A stretch of DNA of 64,000 nt from CAYPEK01 sp964409645 (GCA_964409645.1 CAYPEK010000001.1:137043-201042), one strand, 5' to 3'; shown: positions 56,179 through 64,000, numbered from the stretch's first letter. Numbers and translations are program-made. The notes: a model not told the origin generated them from the letters alone.

Positions 56179-56912
56179 AGCTCTATCCGGCAATCGATCT
56201 GATGGACGGTCGCTGCGTGCGACTGACGCAGGGAAAGAAGGAGCAGTGCACGGTGTACTCGGACCGGCCGCGGGAGATGGCGCTGCGGTGGATTGACGAG
56301 GGCGGCAGGTGGCTGCACGTTGTGGACCTTGATGCGGCGATCGAGGGCCGCTGTTACGCGAACCGCGTGGCGGTGAAGTCGATCGTCGCGGCGGCCGGCG
56401 GGGTGCCGGTGCAGGTAGGCGGCGGCGTGCGCAGCGCGGAGCACATACGCGGCTATCTCGATGACGGCGTGTCGCGGGTGATCGTGGGCACGTCCGTGCT
56501 CGAATCGCGGGAGTTCGCGCGTGAGATTTTCGCGGAGTTCGGCGAGCGGGTCGCGGTGTCGATCGATTCGTCGAACGGGATGGTCGCGCTGAAGGGCTGG
56601 ACGAGCATGTCGAGCCTAAAGACGCTGGACGCTGTGGCGCGCGTTCGGGATGACGGCGCGCGCGTGATTATATTGACCGACATAAAACGCGACGGGATGC
56701 TGACGGAGCCGAATTATGAGATGATGGCGGACGCGGCGGACGCATCGGGTGTGCCCGTGATCGCGGCGGGCGGCGTGTCGAGTGTGGAACACGTCGCGCG
56801 GCTGGCGGCGCTCGGAAGGCCGAACGTTGACGGTGCGATCATCGGCAAGGCGCTCTATGAAGGGACGTTCGATCTTCACGCGGCGGTGAAACAGTTTCCG
56901 CAGAAGCAGTAG
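56175..56912 (+). CDS. hisA: Phosphoribosylformimino-AICAR phosphate isomerase
   Basis: A 245-residue TIM barrel: LYPAIDLMDGRCVRL, HVVDLDAAIEG, VQVGGGVRS, SIDSSNGMVALKGW, TDIKRDGML and IAAGGVSS. It catalyses the fourth step of histidine synthesis by ring opening and isomerisation. It is coupled to hisH. Its last codons, CAG TAG, are the first bases of a dispersed repeat, so the present C-terminus (QFPQKQ) may have been set by an insertion. Confidence 0.96.
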   Translation: MKLYPAIDLMDGRCVRLTQGKKEQCTVYSDRPREMALRWIDEGGRWLHVVDLDAAIEGRCYANRVAVKSIVAAAGGVPVQVGGGVRSAEHIRGYLDDGVSRVIVGTSVLESREFAREIFAEFGERVAVSIDSSNGMVALKGWTSMSSLKTLDAVARVRDDGARVIILTDIKRDGMLTEPNYEMMADAADASGVPVIAAGGVSSVEHVARLAALGRPNVDGAIIGKALYEGTFDLHAAVKQFPQKQ

Positions 56913-56939
56913 CGAGGATAGAGTAGCGAGTAGCGAGGG
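56907..56939 (+). repeat. TAGCGAG repeat overlapping the hisA stop
   Basis: CAGTAGCGAGGATAGAGTAG then CGAGTAGCGAGGG. Its TAG at 56910-56912 is the hisA stop codon. Confidence 0.85.
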
Positions 56940-56976
56940 AAAAGACAAAAAGCAAAAGATTAATTTCGAGGATGAT

Positions 56977-57019
56977 ATGTAGGGCGGGGTCGCCGTTCGG
57001 CTGGCCGAACCTCGCCGAT
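56977..57019 (+). repeat. REP sequence, hairpin variant
   Basis: ATGTAGGGCGGGGTCGCCG, then TTCGGCTGGCCGAA as an inner palindrome, then CCTCGCCGAT. Same family as 51546; another copy at 62372. Confidence 0.75.
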
Positions 57020-57030
57020 CATTAATAAAA

Positions 57031-57054
57031 ACCGCGCGCGTAAGCGGGTGGTCA
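57031..57054 (+). repeat. GCGCGTAAGC repeat, variant
   Basis: ACCGCGCGCGTAAGCGGGTG then GTCA; shares the order TAGCGAG, REP, GCGTAAGC with the locus at 62279. Confidence 0.6.
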
Positions 57055-57072
57055 TTTTTCAGGAGCTGCGCA

Positions 57073-57828
57073 GTGCTTGCTAAACGGATAATACCATGTT
57101 TGGATGTGCGGGAGGGCCGCGTTGTTAAGGGCGTGAATTTCGTGAATCTGGTGGACGCCGGCGACCCTGTCGAACAGGCGAAAAAGTACGATGAAATGGA
57201 AGCGGACGAGCTCGTGTTTCTCGACATCACGGCGTCGTCCGACAAGCGGCATATCATGATCGACGTCGTGAGGCGCACGGCGGAAACGATATTCATACCG
57301 TTCACGGTCGGCGGCGGCATCACGAACATCGAGACGATCCGCGAGTTGCTGAACGCGGGCGCGGACAAGATTTCGCTGAACACGGCGGCGGTGGAGAACC
57401 CGGACCTTGTGAACGAGGCGTCGGAGATGTTCGGCAGCCAGTGCATTGTGGTTGCGATCGACGCGAAACGCGCGGGCGACCACTGGATCGTTTACACGCA
57501 TGGTGGCCGGACGCCGACGGATATCGACGCGGTGTGGTGGGCGAAGGAGGTCGAGCGGCGCGGGTCGGGCGAGATTCTGCTCACGAGCATGGACCGCGAC
57601 GGCACGAAGATCGGATACGACAACGAGTTGAACCGCGCGATTTCGTCCGAGGTGAGGATCCCCGTGATCGCATCGGGCGGCGCGGGCGAACTCTCGCACC
57701 TATACGATGGAATCGCGGAAGGCAAAGCGGACGCCGTCCTCGTCGCGTCTCTTTTCCACTATGGAATTTATACGATTCGCGAGGCAAAAGAATATTTGCG
57801 CGACCGCGGCGTGACTGTCAGGCTGTAA
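57073..57828 (+). CDS. hisF: Imidazole glycerol phosphate synthase, cyclase subunit
   Basis: A 251-residue TIM barrel starting with GTG 57073; AGGAG lies 8 bases upstream. The sequence opens LAKRIIPCLDVREGRVVKGVNF and has FLDITASSDKR, VGGGI, DKISLNTAAV, VVAIDAKR and DGTKIGYD, the substrate-binding loops of HisF. It forms the synthase with HisH. Repeats of about 150 bases separate it from hisA, so the operon has been invaded here but order is kept. Confidence 0.96.
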   Translation: MLAKRIIPCLDVREGRVVKGVNFVNLVDAGDPVEQAKKYDEMEADELVFLDITASSDKRHIMIDVVRRTAETIFIPFTVGGGITNIETIRELLNAGADKISLNTAAVENPDLVNEASEMFGSQCIVVAIDAKRAGDHWIVYTHGGRTPTDIDAVWWAKEVERRGSGEILLTSMDRDGTKIGYDNELNRAISSEVRIPVIASGGAGELSHLYDGIAEGKADAVLVASLFHYGIYTIREAKEYLRDRGVTVRL

Positions 57829-57834
57829 TTTTTA

Positions 57835-57962
57835 GAAGAATGAAAACTTTTTTTGAAAAAAAGGTTTTCAAGCTTTCCAAAAAACTTTAGTAGCGGGTAT
57901 TTTGAAAATCGTAGTGAACGTATAGAGATGCGAAACCGAAGTTTTTAGGAAAGGGTTTTCCC
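57835..57962. repeat. AAAACCTTTTTTGAAAAAAAGG repeat, copy 3
   Basis: Starts just after the hisF stop: GAAGAATGAAAACTTTTT, hairpin, CAAGCTTTCCAAAAAACTTT, AGTAGCGGGT; the inverse GAAGTTTTTAGGAAAGGG closes it near 57960. Compare 26244 and 45496. Confidence 0.7.
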
Positions 57963-57993
57963 AGAAAGATTAAAAGATTATGGAGAAATTATC

Positions 57994-58305
57994 ATGAATC
58001 TGAAATTCGATGCAAACGGACTAATACCGGCGATCATTCAGGACGAGAAGACGAAGGATGTCGTGATGATGGCGTACATGAATGAGGAATCCGTTAAGCG
58101 GACGCTCGAAACGGGTACGACGTGGTTCTGGAGCCGCTCCCGGCAGGAGTACTGGAACAAGGGCGCGACGTCCGGTAATACGCAGGCGGTGAAGAAGGTG
58201 ATGTACGACTGCGACGAGGACTGTCTTCTCGTGATTGTGGACCAGAGCGGCAAGGGTGCCTGTCACACGGGCGAATGGTCGTGTTTTTATAGGGAATTGA
58301 AATAA
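57994..58305 (+). CDS. hisI: Phosphoribosyl-AMP cyclohydrolase
   Basis: A 103-residue HisI without a fused HisE domain. The Zn and Mg sites are visible: WSRSRQEYWNKGATSGN, YDCDEDCLLV with the Asp and Cys ligands, and GACHTGEWSCFY. It hydrolyses PR-AMP in step three of the pathway. GGAG precedes ATG 57994. It follows the repeat after hisF. Histidine genes hisG, B, C, D and E are not in this window. Confidence 0.95.
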   Translation: MNLKFDANGLIPAIIQDEKTKDVVMMAYMNEESVKRTLETGTTWFWSRSRQEYWNKGATSGNTQAVKKVMYDCDEDCLLVIVDQSGKGACHTGEWSCFYRELK

Positions 58306-58307
58306 AA

Positions 58308-58357
58308 GATCGGCGGGGTGCGGCTGGCTGAACGGCCAACTGAAAAGGACCCCGCTT
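58308..58357 (-). repeat. Degraded inverted REP sequence
   Basis: GATCGGCGGGGTGCGGCTGG then CTGAACGGCCAAC and GGACCCCGC; partial inverse of the copies at 56977 and 62372. Confidence 0.55.
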
Positions 58358-58400
58358 TGCAAGATAATTCGATTCAAATTGTATTTGAAGGAAGAATGTT

Positions 58401-59687
58401 TTGCCTGAAAGCAACTCACCCGCATTCTACATAAGGACGTTCGGTTGCCAGATGAACATGGACGACTCGGCGGAACTGGCGCGGCTGCTGCGCGGGTTCG
58501 GGCTTGTCGAGACGGACGATATCTCGCGGGCGTCGCTGGTGCACATCAACACGTGCAGCGTAAGGAAGAAGGCGGAAGAGAAGTTTTTCAGCTTCCTCGG
58601 GATGTTGAATGTGCGGAAGAAAAAGGAACCGGGACTCGTGATCGGGGTGGGCGGCTGTACGGCGGAACTGATCGACCTGCGGGCCGGGCATCCGGAGATA
58701 AACTATGTGATCGGTTCCCGGCATCCGGGGGATTACGCGGAGACTTTTGAAAAGGTGATCGCCGGACACTTTCCGGGCGCGGCGGGGGCACATGCGGCGC
58801 CCGCGGGTCCGGTGTCGGCGTTCCAGACGATAATACGCGGCTGTACGAATTACTGCACGTACTGCGTGGTGCCGCGGGCGCGCGGGCTGGAGACGAGCGT
58901 GCCGCCGGAGCGCGCGCGCATCGAGGCGGAGGCGCGTCTGGCGGAAGGCGCGCGGGAGATCATTTTGCTCGGTCAGGACGTGCTCGCGTATGGCGAGGAT
59001 CTGAACCCGCGACTGCATCTGCTCGACGTCATGCGCGCGGTGCACGATCTGGACGGCCTCGCGCGGCTTCGGTTCGTCACGTCGCACCCGCGCCGGATCG
59101 ACGATGTTTTTCTGCGCGGTCTGGCGGAATTGCCGAAAGTGTGCGAACATTTTCACATCCCGTTTCAGTCGGGAGACGATGAGATTCTAAGGCGGATGAA
59201 CCGTGGCTACACATGCGGCGAATACCTCGACAAGGTATCGCTGATACGCAAATATTTTCCGGGCGCGGGGATTACCGCCGACGTGATAGTCGGGTTCCCC
59301 GGCGAGACGGAGGAGATGTTCAGGAACACGATGCGGCTCGTCGAGGAGCTGCGGCCGGACCAGTTGTACGCGTTCAAGTATTCGACGCGCGAGGGCACGC
59401 GCGCCGCGGAGTGGGAGGACGACATCCCGCGCGGTGTGAAAGAGGAGCGGCTCGCGCGGCTGCTCAAACTCGAGGACGGCATTTCGCGAGCGGTGAACGA
59501 GTCGCTGATCGGCAAGACGCAGGAGGTCATGGCGGTCGAGACGGTGACCGAGGGCCGCTACCGCGGGCGGACGCGGTCGAACAAGATAGCCGATTTCACG
59601 GCGGAGACGCCGGTTGCAGTGGGCGATGTCGTCGAGATCAAGGTCACAGGCGCGACGCCCCACGCGATTCAGGGAATAAAAATATGA
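58401..59687 (+). CDS. miaB: tRNA 2-methylthio-N6-isopentenyladenosine synthase
   Basis: A 428-residue methylthiotransferase. The N-terminal UPF0004 domain has the three cluster cysteines in FGCQMNMDDS, NTCSVRKKAEEKF and GGCTAEL. The radical SAM motif is CTNYCTYC in IIRGCTNYCTYCVVPRARG. A TRAM domain ends the protein. It adds a methylthio group to i6A37 of tRNAs. FGCQMN favours MiaB over RimO and MtaB. The start appears to be TTG 58401 with AAGGAAG nine bases before it; no ATG is in frame nearby. It overlaps mutS by 4 bases. Confidence 0.9.
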   Translation: MPESNSPAFYIRTFGCQMNMDDSAELARLLRGFGLVETDDISRASLVHINTCSVRKKAEEKFFSFLGMLNVRKKKEPGLVIGVGGCTAELIDLRAGHPEINYVIGSRHPGDYAETFEKVIAGHFPGAAGAHAAPAGPVSAFQTIIRGCTNYCTYCVVPRARGLETSVPPERARIEAEARLAEGAREIILLGQDVLAYGEDLNPRLHLLDVMRAVHDLDGLARLRFVTSHPRRIDDVFLRGLAELPKVCEHFHIPFQSGDDEILRRMNRGYTCGEYLDKVSLIRKYFPGAGITADVIVGFPGETEEMFRNTMRLVEELRPDQLYAFKYSTREGTRAAEWEDDIPRGVKEERLARLLKLEDGISRAVNESLIGKTQEVMAVETVTEGRYRGRTRSNKIADFTAETPVAVGDVVEIKVTGATPHAIQGIKI

Positions 59688-62284
59688 GCAACATCACGCC
59701 GCTGATGCAGCAGTATCTCTCCGTGAAGGAGCAGAACAGGGACGCGATCCTGATGTTCCGGCTCGGCGATTTTTATGAGATGTTCGGAGAGGATGCGAAG
59801 GCGGCGGCGCCGATTCTGGAGATAGTGCTGACGTCGCGGGAGTTCGGCGAAGGCTCGCGGCTGCCGATGTGCGGCGTGCCGTATCACGCGGCGGACGGTT
59901 ATGTTGCGAAGCTCGTGCAGAGCGGCCACAAGGTCGCGATCGCGGAACAGCTCGAAGAGCCCGCGCCGGGGAAAAAGCTCGTACGGCGGGACGTGGTGCG
60001 GGTCATCACGCCGGGCACGTTCCTCGACGCGGACCGTCTGGACGCCGGGCGCAACAACTATCTGTTGTCGATTGTCGATGTGCGAGACAAGATCGGGATC
60101 GGCATACTCGATGTGTCCACGGGCGAATTCCGCGCGGGCGAGGTGGGTCGGTCGGCGGATTTCGCGGCGGTGATCCGCGAGGTGGAACGACTCACGCCGC
60201 GCGAGTGCATCATCTCGGCGGGCGATTCGGGGGCCGATCTCGCCAGCCTGATATCAACGAAATTTCCGAATATAAAAATAAATGAGCAGGACGCGCTGTT
60301 CGACGCGCAGTATCACCGCGGGCGACTGTGCGACCACTTCGGCACGCAGACGCTGCGTGGGTTCGGGCTTGAGGAATTTCCGGCGGCGATCATGGCGGCC
60401 GGCCAGCTTCTCGATTACGTGCGCGACAATCTGCGCACGGACCCGAAACACGTCCGCTCGGTGTCGCTGTATCTGCCGCATGCGGGGATGTATCTCGACT
60501 CGACGACGCGGCGCAATCTTGAACTGACGGAGACGATACACGATAAGAGCAAGAAGGGCAGTCTTTTGTGGGTGCTGGATCGCACCCTGACGCCGATGGG
60601 CAAGCGGCTGATCCGGCAGTGGATCGAGCAGCCGCTGCTCGATCCGGACGCGATCAACCGGCGGTTGGACGGTGTCGGTGAGCTCGCCGCGGACGGCGCA
60701 AAAAGGTCGTCGATCCGGGAAAGCCTCGGCGAGATACGCGACCTCGAACGCCTGTGTAGCCGCGTCGCGACGCTGCTGATCACGCCGCGCGAGCTTCTTG
60801 CGATACGCGATTCGCTGGCGGCGCTGCCGGAGCTTGCGGCGGCGCTTTCGTCGCTGAATAGCGAAATGTACGATTCGCTGCGGGCGGAGCTCGAAACGCT
60901 CGAAGATGTGCGCGAGCTTCTTGCGGCGGCGGTGTCAGAAGACGCGCCGCGTGTCGCGCGGGATGGCGGCATCATCCGCGACGGATACGACACGCGGGTG
61001 GACGAACTGCGCGAGGTGAAACGCGGCGGCCGGAGCTGGATCGCCGCACTCGAAGAGCAGGAGCGAAAGGACACCGGCATCAAGTCGCTCAAGATCGGAT
61101 TCAACAAAGTATTCGGATACTACATAGACGTGACGAAGGCGAACATACACCTCGTGCCGGCGGACCGCTACATAAGGAAGCAGACGACGTCGAACGGCGA
61201 GCGCTATTTCACGGAGGAATTGAAGGAAAAGGAATCTTCAATTCTCAACGCGGAGAGCCGTCTGAACGACCTCGAATATCAGTTGTTCTGCGAAGTGCGG
61301 GACAAGGTCGGCGCGGAGATCGGCCGCATACTGAAGGCGTCGCTTGTCGTGGCGTCGGTGGACGTGTTGGCGTCGCTCGCGGAGGCGGCGGAGGAGAACG
61401 GCTACTGTCGGCCGCAGGTGTCGAACTCGGACGCGATACGGATCGCGGACGGGCGGCATCCGGTGCTGGATGTCACCCTGCCTCCGCACACGTTCATCCC
61501 GAACGATACGCTGCTGAACTGCACGAAGAGCCAGATACACATCATCACCGGGCCGAATATGTCGGGCAAATCGACGTATATGAGGCAGACGGCGCTGATA
61601 GTGCTGATGGCGCAGGCGGGTAGTTTCGTGCCGTGCGCGTCGGCGGAGATCGGCGTTGTGGACCGCATCTTCACGCGAGTCGGCGCGGTGGACGACATCG
61701 CGCTCGGTCTCAGTACGTTCATGGTCGAGATGGTGGAGACGTCCGTGATACTGAACAACGCGACAAAGCGGAGCCTGATACTGCTCGACGAGGTCGGGCG
61801 CGGGACGAGCACGTCGGACGGGATCAGCATCGCGTGGGCGGTGACGGAATACCTGCACGAGCGGGTCGGGGCGAAGACGCTGTTCGCGACGCACTTCAAC
61901 GAGTTGACGCAGCTTGCGGACCGGTTTGAGCGGATCGAGAACTTGCACGTGACGGCGCAGGAGCGGGGGCGCGAGGTTGTGTTCACGCACAAGCTGCGAC
62001 CGGGGAGCACAGACCGGAGTTTCGGCGTCGAAGTGGCGCGGCTTGCGGGGCTTCCGGGCAGCGTGATCCGGCGCGCGACGGACGTGCTCGCTGCGATGGA
62101 CACGGCGAAGGAGATCAAGCCGCCCGAGATGAAGACAGCGCAGCTTTCGCTCATCGCGGACGGCACACCCGGCAGGATCGAGTCGGAGTTGCGCAATGTC
62201 AATCCGGACGACCTGACGCCGAAGAAGGCGCTCGACCTCGTTTACCGGCTGCTGGAAATTCTGGAGGAAAACAAGAATCAGTAG
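59684..62284 (+). CDS. mutS: DNA mismatch repair protein MutS
   Basis: An 866-residue MutS1. ATG 59684 overlaps the miaB stop; the open frame upstream lies inside miaB and is a shadow. The mismatch-reading motif FRLGDFYEMF with its Phe-x-Glu is at 25-34, the clamp and lever domains follow, and the ATPase has GPNMSGKST (623-631), DEVGRGTSTSDG and THFNELT. It starts mismatch repair as a dimer. As with hisA, the last two codons (CAG TAG) are the start of the TAGCGAG repeat. mutL is not in this window. Confidence 0.96.
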   Translation: MSNITPLMQQYLSVKEQNRDAILMFRLGDFYEMFGEDAKAAAPILEIVLTSREFGEGSRLPMCGVPYHAADGYVAKLVQSGHKVAIAEQLEEPAPGKKLVRRDVVRVITPGTFLDADRLDAGRNNYLLSIVDVRDKIGIGILDVSTGEFRAGEVGRSADFAAVIREVERLTPRECIISAGDSGADLASLISTKFPNIKINEQDALFDAQYHRGRLCDHFGTQTLRGFGLEEFPAAIMAAGQLLDYVRDNLRTDPKHVRSVSLYLPHAGMYLDSTTRRNLELTETIHDKSKKGSLLWVLDRTLTPMGKRLIRQWIEQPLLDPDAINRRLDGVGELAADGAKRSSIRESLGEIRDLERLCSRVATLLITPRELLAIRDSLAALPELAAALSSLNSEMYDSLRAELETLEDVRELLAAAVSEDAPRVARDGGIIRDGYDTRVDELREVKRGGRSWIAALEEQERKDTGIKSLKIGFNKVFGYYIDVTKANIHLVPADRYIRKQTTSNGERYFTEELKEKESSILNAESRLNDLEYQLFCEVRDKVGAEIGRILKASLVVASVDVLASLAEAAEENGYCRPQVSNSDAIRIADGRHPVLDVTLPPHTFIPNDTLLNCTKSQIHIITGPNMSGKSTYMRQTALIVLMAQAGSFVPCASAEIGVVDRIFTRVGAVDDIALGLSTFMVEMVETSVILNNATKRSLILLDEVGRGTSTSDGISIAWAVTEYLHERVGAKTLFATHFNELTQLADRFERIENLHVTAQERGREVVFTHKLRPGSTDRSFGVEVARLAGLPGSVIRRATDVLAAMDTAKEIKPPEMKTAQLSLIADGTPGRIESELRNVNPDDLTPKKALDLVYRLLEILEENKNQ

Positions 62285-62311
62285 CGAGGATAGAGTAGCG
62301 AGTAGCGAGGG
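62279..62311 (+). repeat. TAGCGAG repeat overlapping the mutS stop
   Basis: CAGTAGCGAGGATAGAGTAG then CGAGTAGCGAGGG. The TAG at 62282-62284 is the mutS stop codon. It is followed by a GAATATAG stretch at 62322-62347. Confidence 0.85.
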
Positions 62312-62371
62312 AAAAGCAAAAAAGAATATAGAATACGGAATATAGCGAAAGACAAAAAGCAACATTTAAAT

Positions 62372-62417
62372 ATGTAGGTCGGGGTCGCCGTTCGGCTGGC
62401 CGAACCCAGCCGATCAA
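62372..62417 (+). repeat. REP sequence, hairpin variant
   Basis: ATGTAGGTCGGGGTCGCCG, TTCGGCTGGCCGAA, CCCAGCCGATCAAT. Followed at 62423-62436 by a shortened TAAGCAAGCGGTAA repeat. Confidence 0.75.
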
Positions 62418-62487
62418 TAATATAAGCAAGCGGTAACAAAAGGCAAAGATACTAACGATAGAGAAAAAATGGAAGAGAGATGAATTG

Positions 62488-63060
62488 ATGCGGGCGGTTT
62501 TCATTGACAGGGATGGCACTCTTAGCGAAGAGATAGGTTATGTGAATCACGTTTCGCGGTTCCGGCTGCTGCCGAGGAGTGCGGAGGCGATAAAGAAGCT
62601 GAACGACGCCGGTGTAGCGGCGGTGATAATAACGAATCAGGCGGGTGTGGCGCGAGGATATTTTCCGGAGGAGCGCATACTTGAAGTGCACAAACGGATG
62701 GAGGAGTTGCTCGCAGAGGGTGATGCGAAGCTGGACGGAATTTATTACTGTCCGCATCATCCCAGCGCGGGCGAACCGCCGTATCGCGCCGACTGCGACT
62801 GCCGAAAGCCGAAGCCGGGATTGCTGCTCCGCGCCGCGAAGGAACTCGACATCGACATCAAAAACTCGTACATGATCGGCGACAAATTCTCCGATGTGGA
62901 ACTCGCGCACAATGCGGGTTGCAAAGGCATTCTTACGCTTACCGGTTACGGCCGGGGCGAATGGGAATACAACCGCGAGGAAGCGGGCATGACGCCAGAT
63001 TTCGTTGCCGAAGACCTCCTCGATGCCGTAGAATGGATATTGAAGGAAATTAATTCCTGA
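62488..63060 (+). CDS. gmhB: D-glycero-D-manno-heptose-1,7-bisphosphate 7-phosphatase-like HAD enzyme
   Basis: A 190-residue HAD phosphatase of the histidinol-phosphatase/GmhB family. Catalytic DRDGTL is at residues 8-13 from MRAVF, then VIITNQAGVARG, the Zn loop CPHHPSAGEPPYRADCDCRKPKPG with its Cys and His ligands, and MIGDKFSDVELA. It removes the 7-phosphate in ADP-heptose synthesis for LPS core. A role as histidinol phosphatase is possible given the nearby his genes, but the length and Zn loop match GmhB. ATG 62488 follows a weak AAGAGAG site. Confidence 0.88.
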   Translation: MRAVFIDRDGTLSEEIGYVNHVSRFRLLPRSAEAIKKLNDAGVAAVIITNQAGVARGYFPEERILEVHKRMEELLAEGDAKLDGIYYCPHHPSAGEPPYRADCDCRKPKPGLLLRAAKELDIDIKNSYMIGDKFSDVELAHNAGCKGILTLTGYGRGEWEYNREEAGMTPDFVAEDLLDAVEWILKEINS

Positions 63061-63071
63061 ATGAAAAGAAT

Positions 63072-63338
63072 CTAAAGGTTTCGATAAATGTCGCGTCGTG
63101 CACCTATGCGAATAATCAAAACAATCAACTTATTATCCTGAATGGAATAAACAATACGGTAATCTCCAACCCTGATTCTATAGTAATCTTTGTATCCGGA
63201 TAATTTGACGGAATCCACCGGGCGCGGATTTTCCGCAAGAGCTTCAATTCTCGACGCAATCCTGCGCCTGACATTATCTTCAAGCCTATCGAATTCTTTG
63301 ACCGCTTTGGAGTGAAAAGAGATTTTGTAGCGTTTCAT
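63072..63338 (-). CDS. RelE/ParE-family toxin
   Basis: An 88-residue RelE-fold toxin: MKRYKISFHSKAVKEFDRLED, ALAENPRPVDSVKLSGYKDYYRIRVGDYRIVYSI and LIVLIIRIGARRDIYRN. The RxGdYRiiY core and final Arg-Tyr are typical of ribosome-dependent mRNA endonucleases of this group. ATG 63338 is chosen over the upstream frame, which runs into the antitoxin gene. It lies 5 bases after the antitoxin stop, an antitoxin-first operon. Confidence 0.9.
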   Translation of the reverse strand: MKRYKISFHSKAVKEFDRLEDNVRRRIASRIEALAENPRPVDSVKLSGYKDYYRIRVGDYRIVYSIQDNKLIVLIIRIGARRDIYRNL

Positions 63339-63343
63339 TCGAG

Positions 63344-63613
63344 CTATAGCCCGTGTTTCTTTTTGACAACTTCCCAACTTACGGATTTGCCGTCCTTTTC
63401 GAACTGCTTCATTGCCTTATCCGCGTCTCGTACATCTATCAAGTCTTCCAGTCTTTGGATAACCGCTTCGAGGAGTTTCAGGTCTTCAACAGGCACCACC
63501 GCAGCAATAGTTCTGCCGCGTTTTGTGATGCGAACGCGCTCGCCGCCATCGGCAACTTTTGCGAGCACGGCGTCTATGTCTTTGCTTATTTTATCAGCGG
63601 TTACTGTTGTCAT
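63344..63613 (-). CDS. Phd/YefM-family antitoxin
   Basis: An 89-residue antitoxin: MTTVTADKISKDIDAVLAKVADGGERVRITKRGRTIAAVVPVEDL in pattern, the Phd/YefM DNA-binding fold, followed by a charged helix (AVIQRLEDLIDVRDADKAMKQF) that would wrap the toxin. It normally represses its own operon through a palindrome near the start; the upstream 100 bases are AT-rich but no clear palindrome was noted. Read with the RelE-like toxin. Confidence 0.88.
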   Translation of the reverse strand: MTTVTADKISKDIDAVLAKVADGGERVRITKRGRTIAAVVPVEDLKLLEAVIQRLEDLIDVRDADKAMKQFEKDGKSVSWEVVKKKHGL

Positions 63614-63717
63614 GGCTACCCACCACCCTTCATATAATTATCGCTACATCTATTGTTAGAGTCAAATAACTCCCACAGCATCTATAAAGCAAACGAATAA
63701 ACGCTTGCTTTACAGCA

Positions 63718-64000
63718 TCAATGCGGGTGCGCGTTTTTATATGCGGCGGCGTAGAATGCGCAGATGTCGGCCTTGAGGCCGGAGCTGACTTCGGGCTTGA
63801 GACCGATGCCGAGGAACGCCGGGTTCGACGGTGTGTGCGGCGGCCACGCGGGGACTCCATCCGCGGATGGTGTGCCGGTGCGCGCGAACGACGTCCAGAG
63901 CTCCATCATCATTTTCGACACTGCTGTGTTCTTTTTTGACGCTACGTTGAAACCCATGAAGTTGAAGTTGCCGAACACGAACGGCAGTTCCGCTGCGTGG
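63718..64000 (-). CDS. Carboxylesterase type B, C-terminal part (cut by window edge)
   Basis: The frame is open from 64000 leftwards to the stop at 63718 and gives 94 residues. It begins HAAELPFVFGNFNFMGFN, where the His is the catalytic His of type B carboxylesterases (pattern H-x-x-E-x-P-x-V-F-G-N), followed by MMMELWTSFARTGTP and VPAWPPHTPSNPAFLGIG, the conserved C-terminal helix region. The nucleophile Ser and the first 400 or so residues lie outside the window. Substrate not inferable. Confidence 0.85.
   Translation of the reverse strand, partial: HAAELPFVFGNFNFMGFNVASKKNTAVSKMMMELWTSFARTGTPSADGVPAWPPHTPSNPAFLGIGLKPEVSSGLKADICAFYAAAYKNAHPH

Noticed and set aside
59213..59683. A 157-codon N-terminal extension of MutS
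   Set aside because: It lies inside miaB, is Arg/Gly-rich, and MutS homologues begin near MSNITPLMQQYL at 59684.
1..64000. CRISPR arrays, tRNA and rRNA genes
   Set aside because: No regularly spaced direct repeats with unique spacers were seen, and no intergenic stretch shows a T-loop/acceptor pattern or rRNA-like sequence. A covariance search would be needed to be certain.

Overview
The window reads as one scaffold (with a 100-N assembly gap at 42600-42699) from a GC-rich, strictly anaerobic, fermentative, diderm bacterium. The diderm call rests on a TonB C-terminal fragment, a large outer-membrane barrel protein ending in Phe, and a GmhB-type heptose phosphatase. The anaerobe call rests on a trimeric-type [FeFe] hydrogenase with all three maturases, a glycyl radical enzyme with its activase, and a two-gene SufC/SufBD-like Fe-S assembly operon. 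Housekeeping genes (rlmI, ispG, der, hisH-A-F-I, miaB, mutS) make it chromosomal. No rRNA or tRNA gene was seen, and I cannot name the phylum from sequence alone.

Layout. 1-4.5 kb: TonB end, rlmI, a solute-binding protein and a secreted phosphoesterase. 4.4-5.3 kb: AT-rich non-coding DNA with two exact DnaA boxes. 5.3-10.2 kb: a quinate-dehydrogenase-like protein and a 1208-residue outer-membrane protein, each preceded by a copy of a structured repeat. 10.26-12.4 kb: a complete AT-rich retron (promoter, msr-msd RNA, N-glycosidase-like effector, reverse transcriptase). 12.6-13.9 kb: a GPH sugar symporter. 14.5-29.8 kb: the hydrogenase region. 29.9-39.5 kb: SGNH hydrolase, secreted Ig/propeller protein, sufC-sufBD, radical SAM/GT2/ispG operon and a discoidin-like protein. 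39.8-45.5 kb: FmdB, GH1, an SCP2-glycyl radical enzyme fusion and its activase. 46-52.4 kb: STAS protein, two yjbQ paralogues, der, wecA/wecB-like genes. 52.6-55.4 kb: alpha-galactosidase-like protein. 55.5-62.3 kb: his genes, miaB, mutS. 62.5-64 kb: gmhB, a Phd/RelE pair and the end of a carboxylesterase.

How it works together. The hydrogenase region carries a regulatory cassette (two DRTGG proteins, two kinase-type ATPases, an H-cluster protein that looks sensory, a PHP protein) interleaved with HydC, a small ferredoxin-like protein, HydB and HydA, followed by hydG, hydF and hydE. HydB is fused to a GltD/NfnB-like FAD-NAD(P)H module, so the complex may couple H2, ferredoxin, NADH and possibly NADPH. 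A perfect Rex operator lies just downstream of the promoter of the first operon, and a near-perfect one lies ahead of hydG, so NADH/NAD+ control is likely.

Intergenic DNA is rich in dispersed repeats: REP sequences with a decayed RAYT transposase, elements with 28-bp terminal inverted repeats flanking one yjbQ, a double-hairpin element with compensatory changes, and a TAGCGAG repeat that supplies the stop codons of hisA and mutS. The most interesting items are the retron, the HydB-GltD fusion with its Rex sites and sensory cassette, the SCP2-glycyl radical enzyme fusion, and the structured repeat family.
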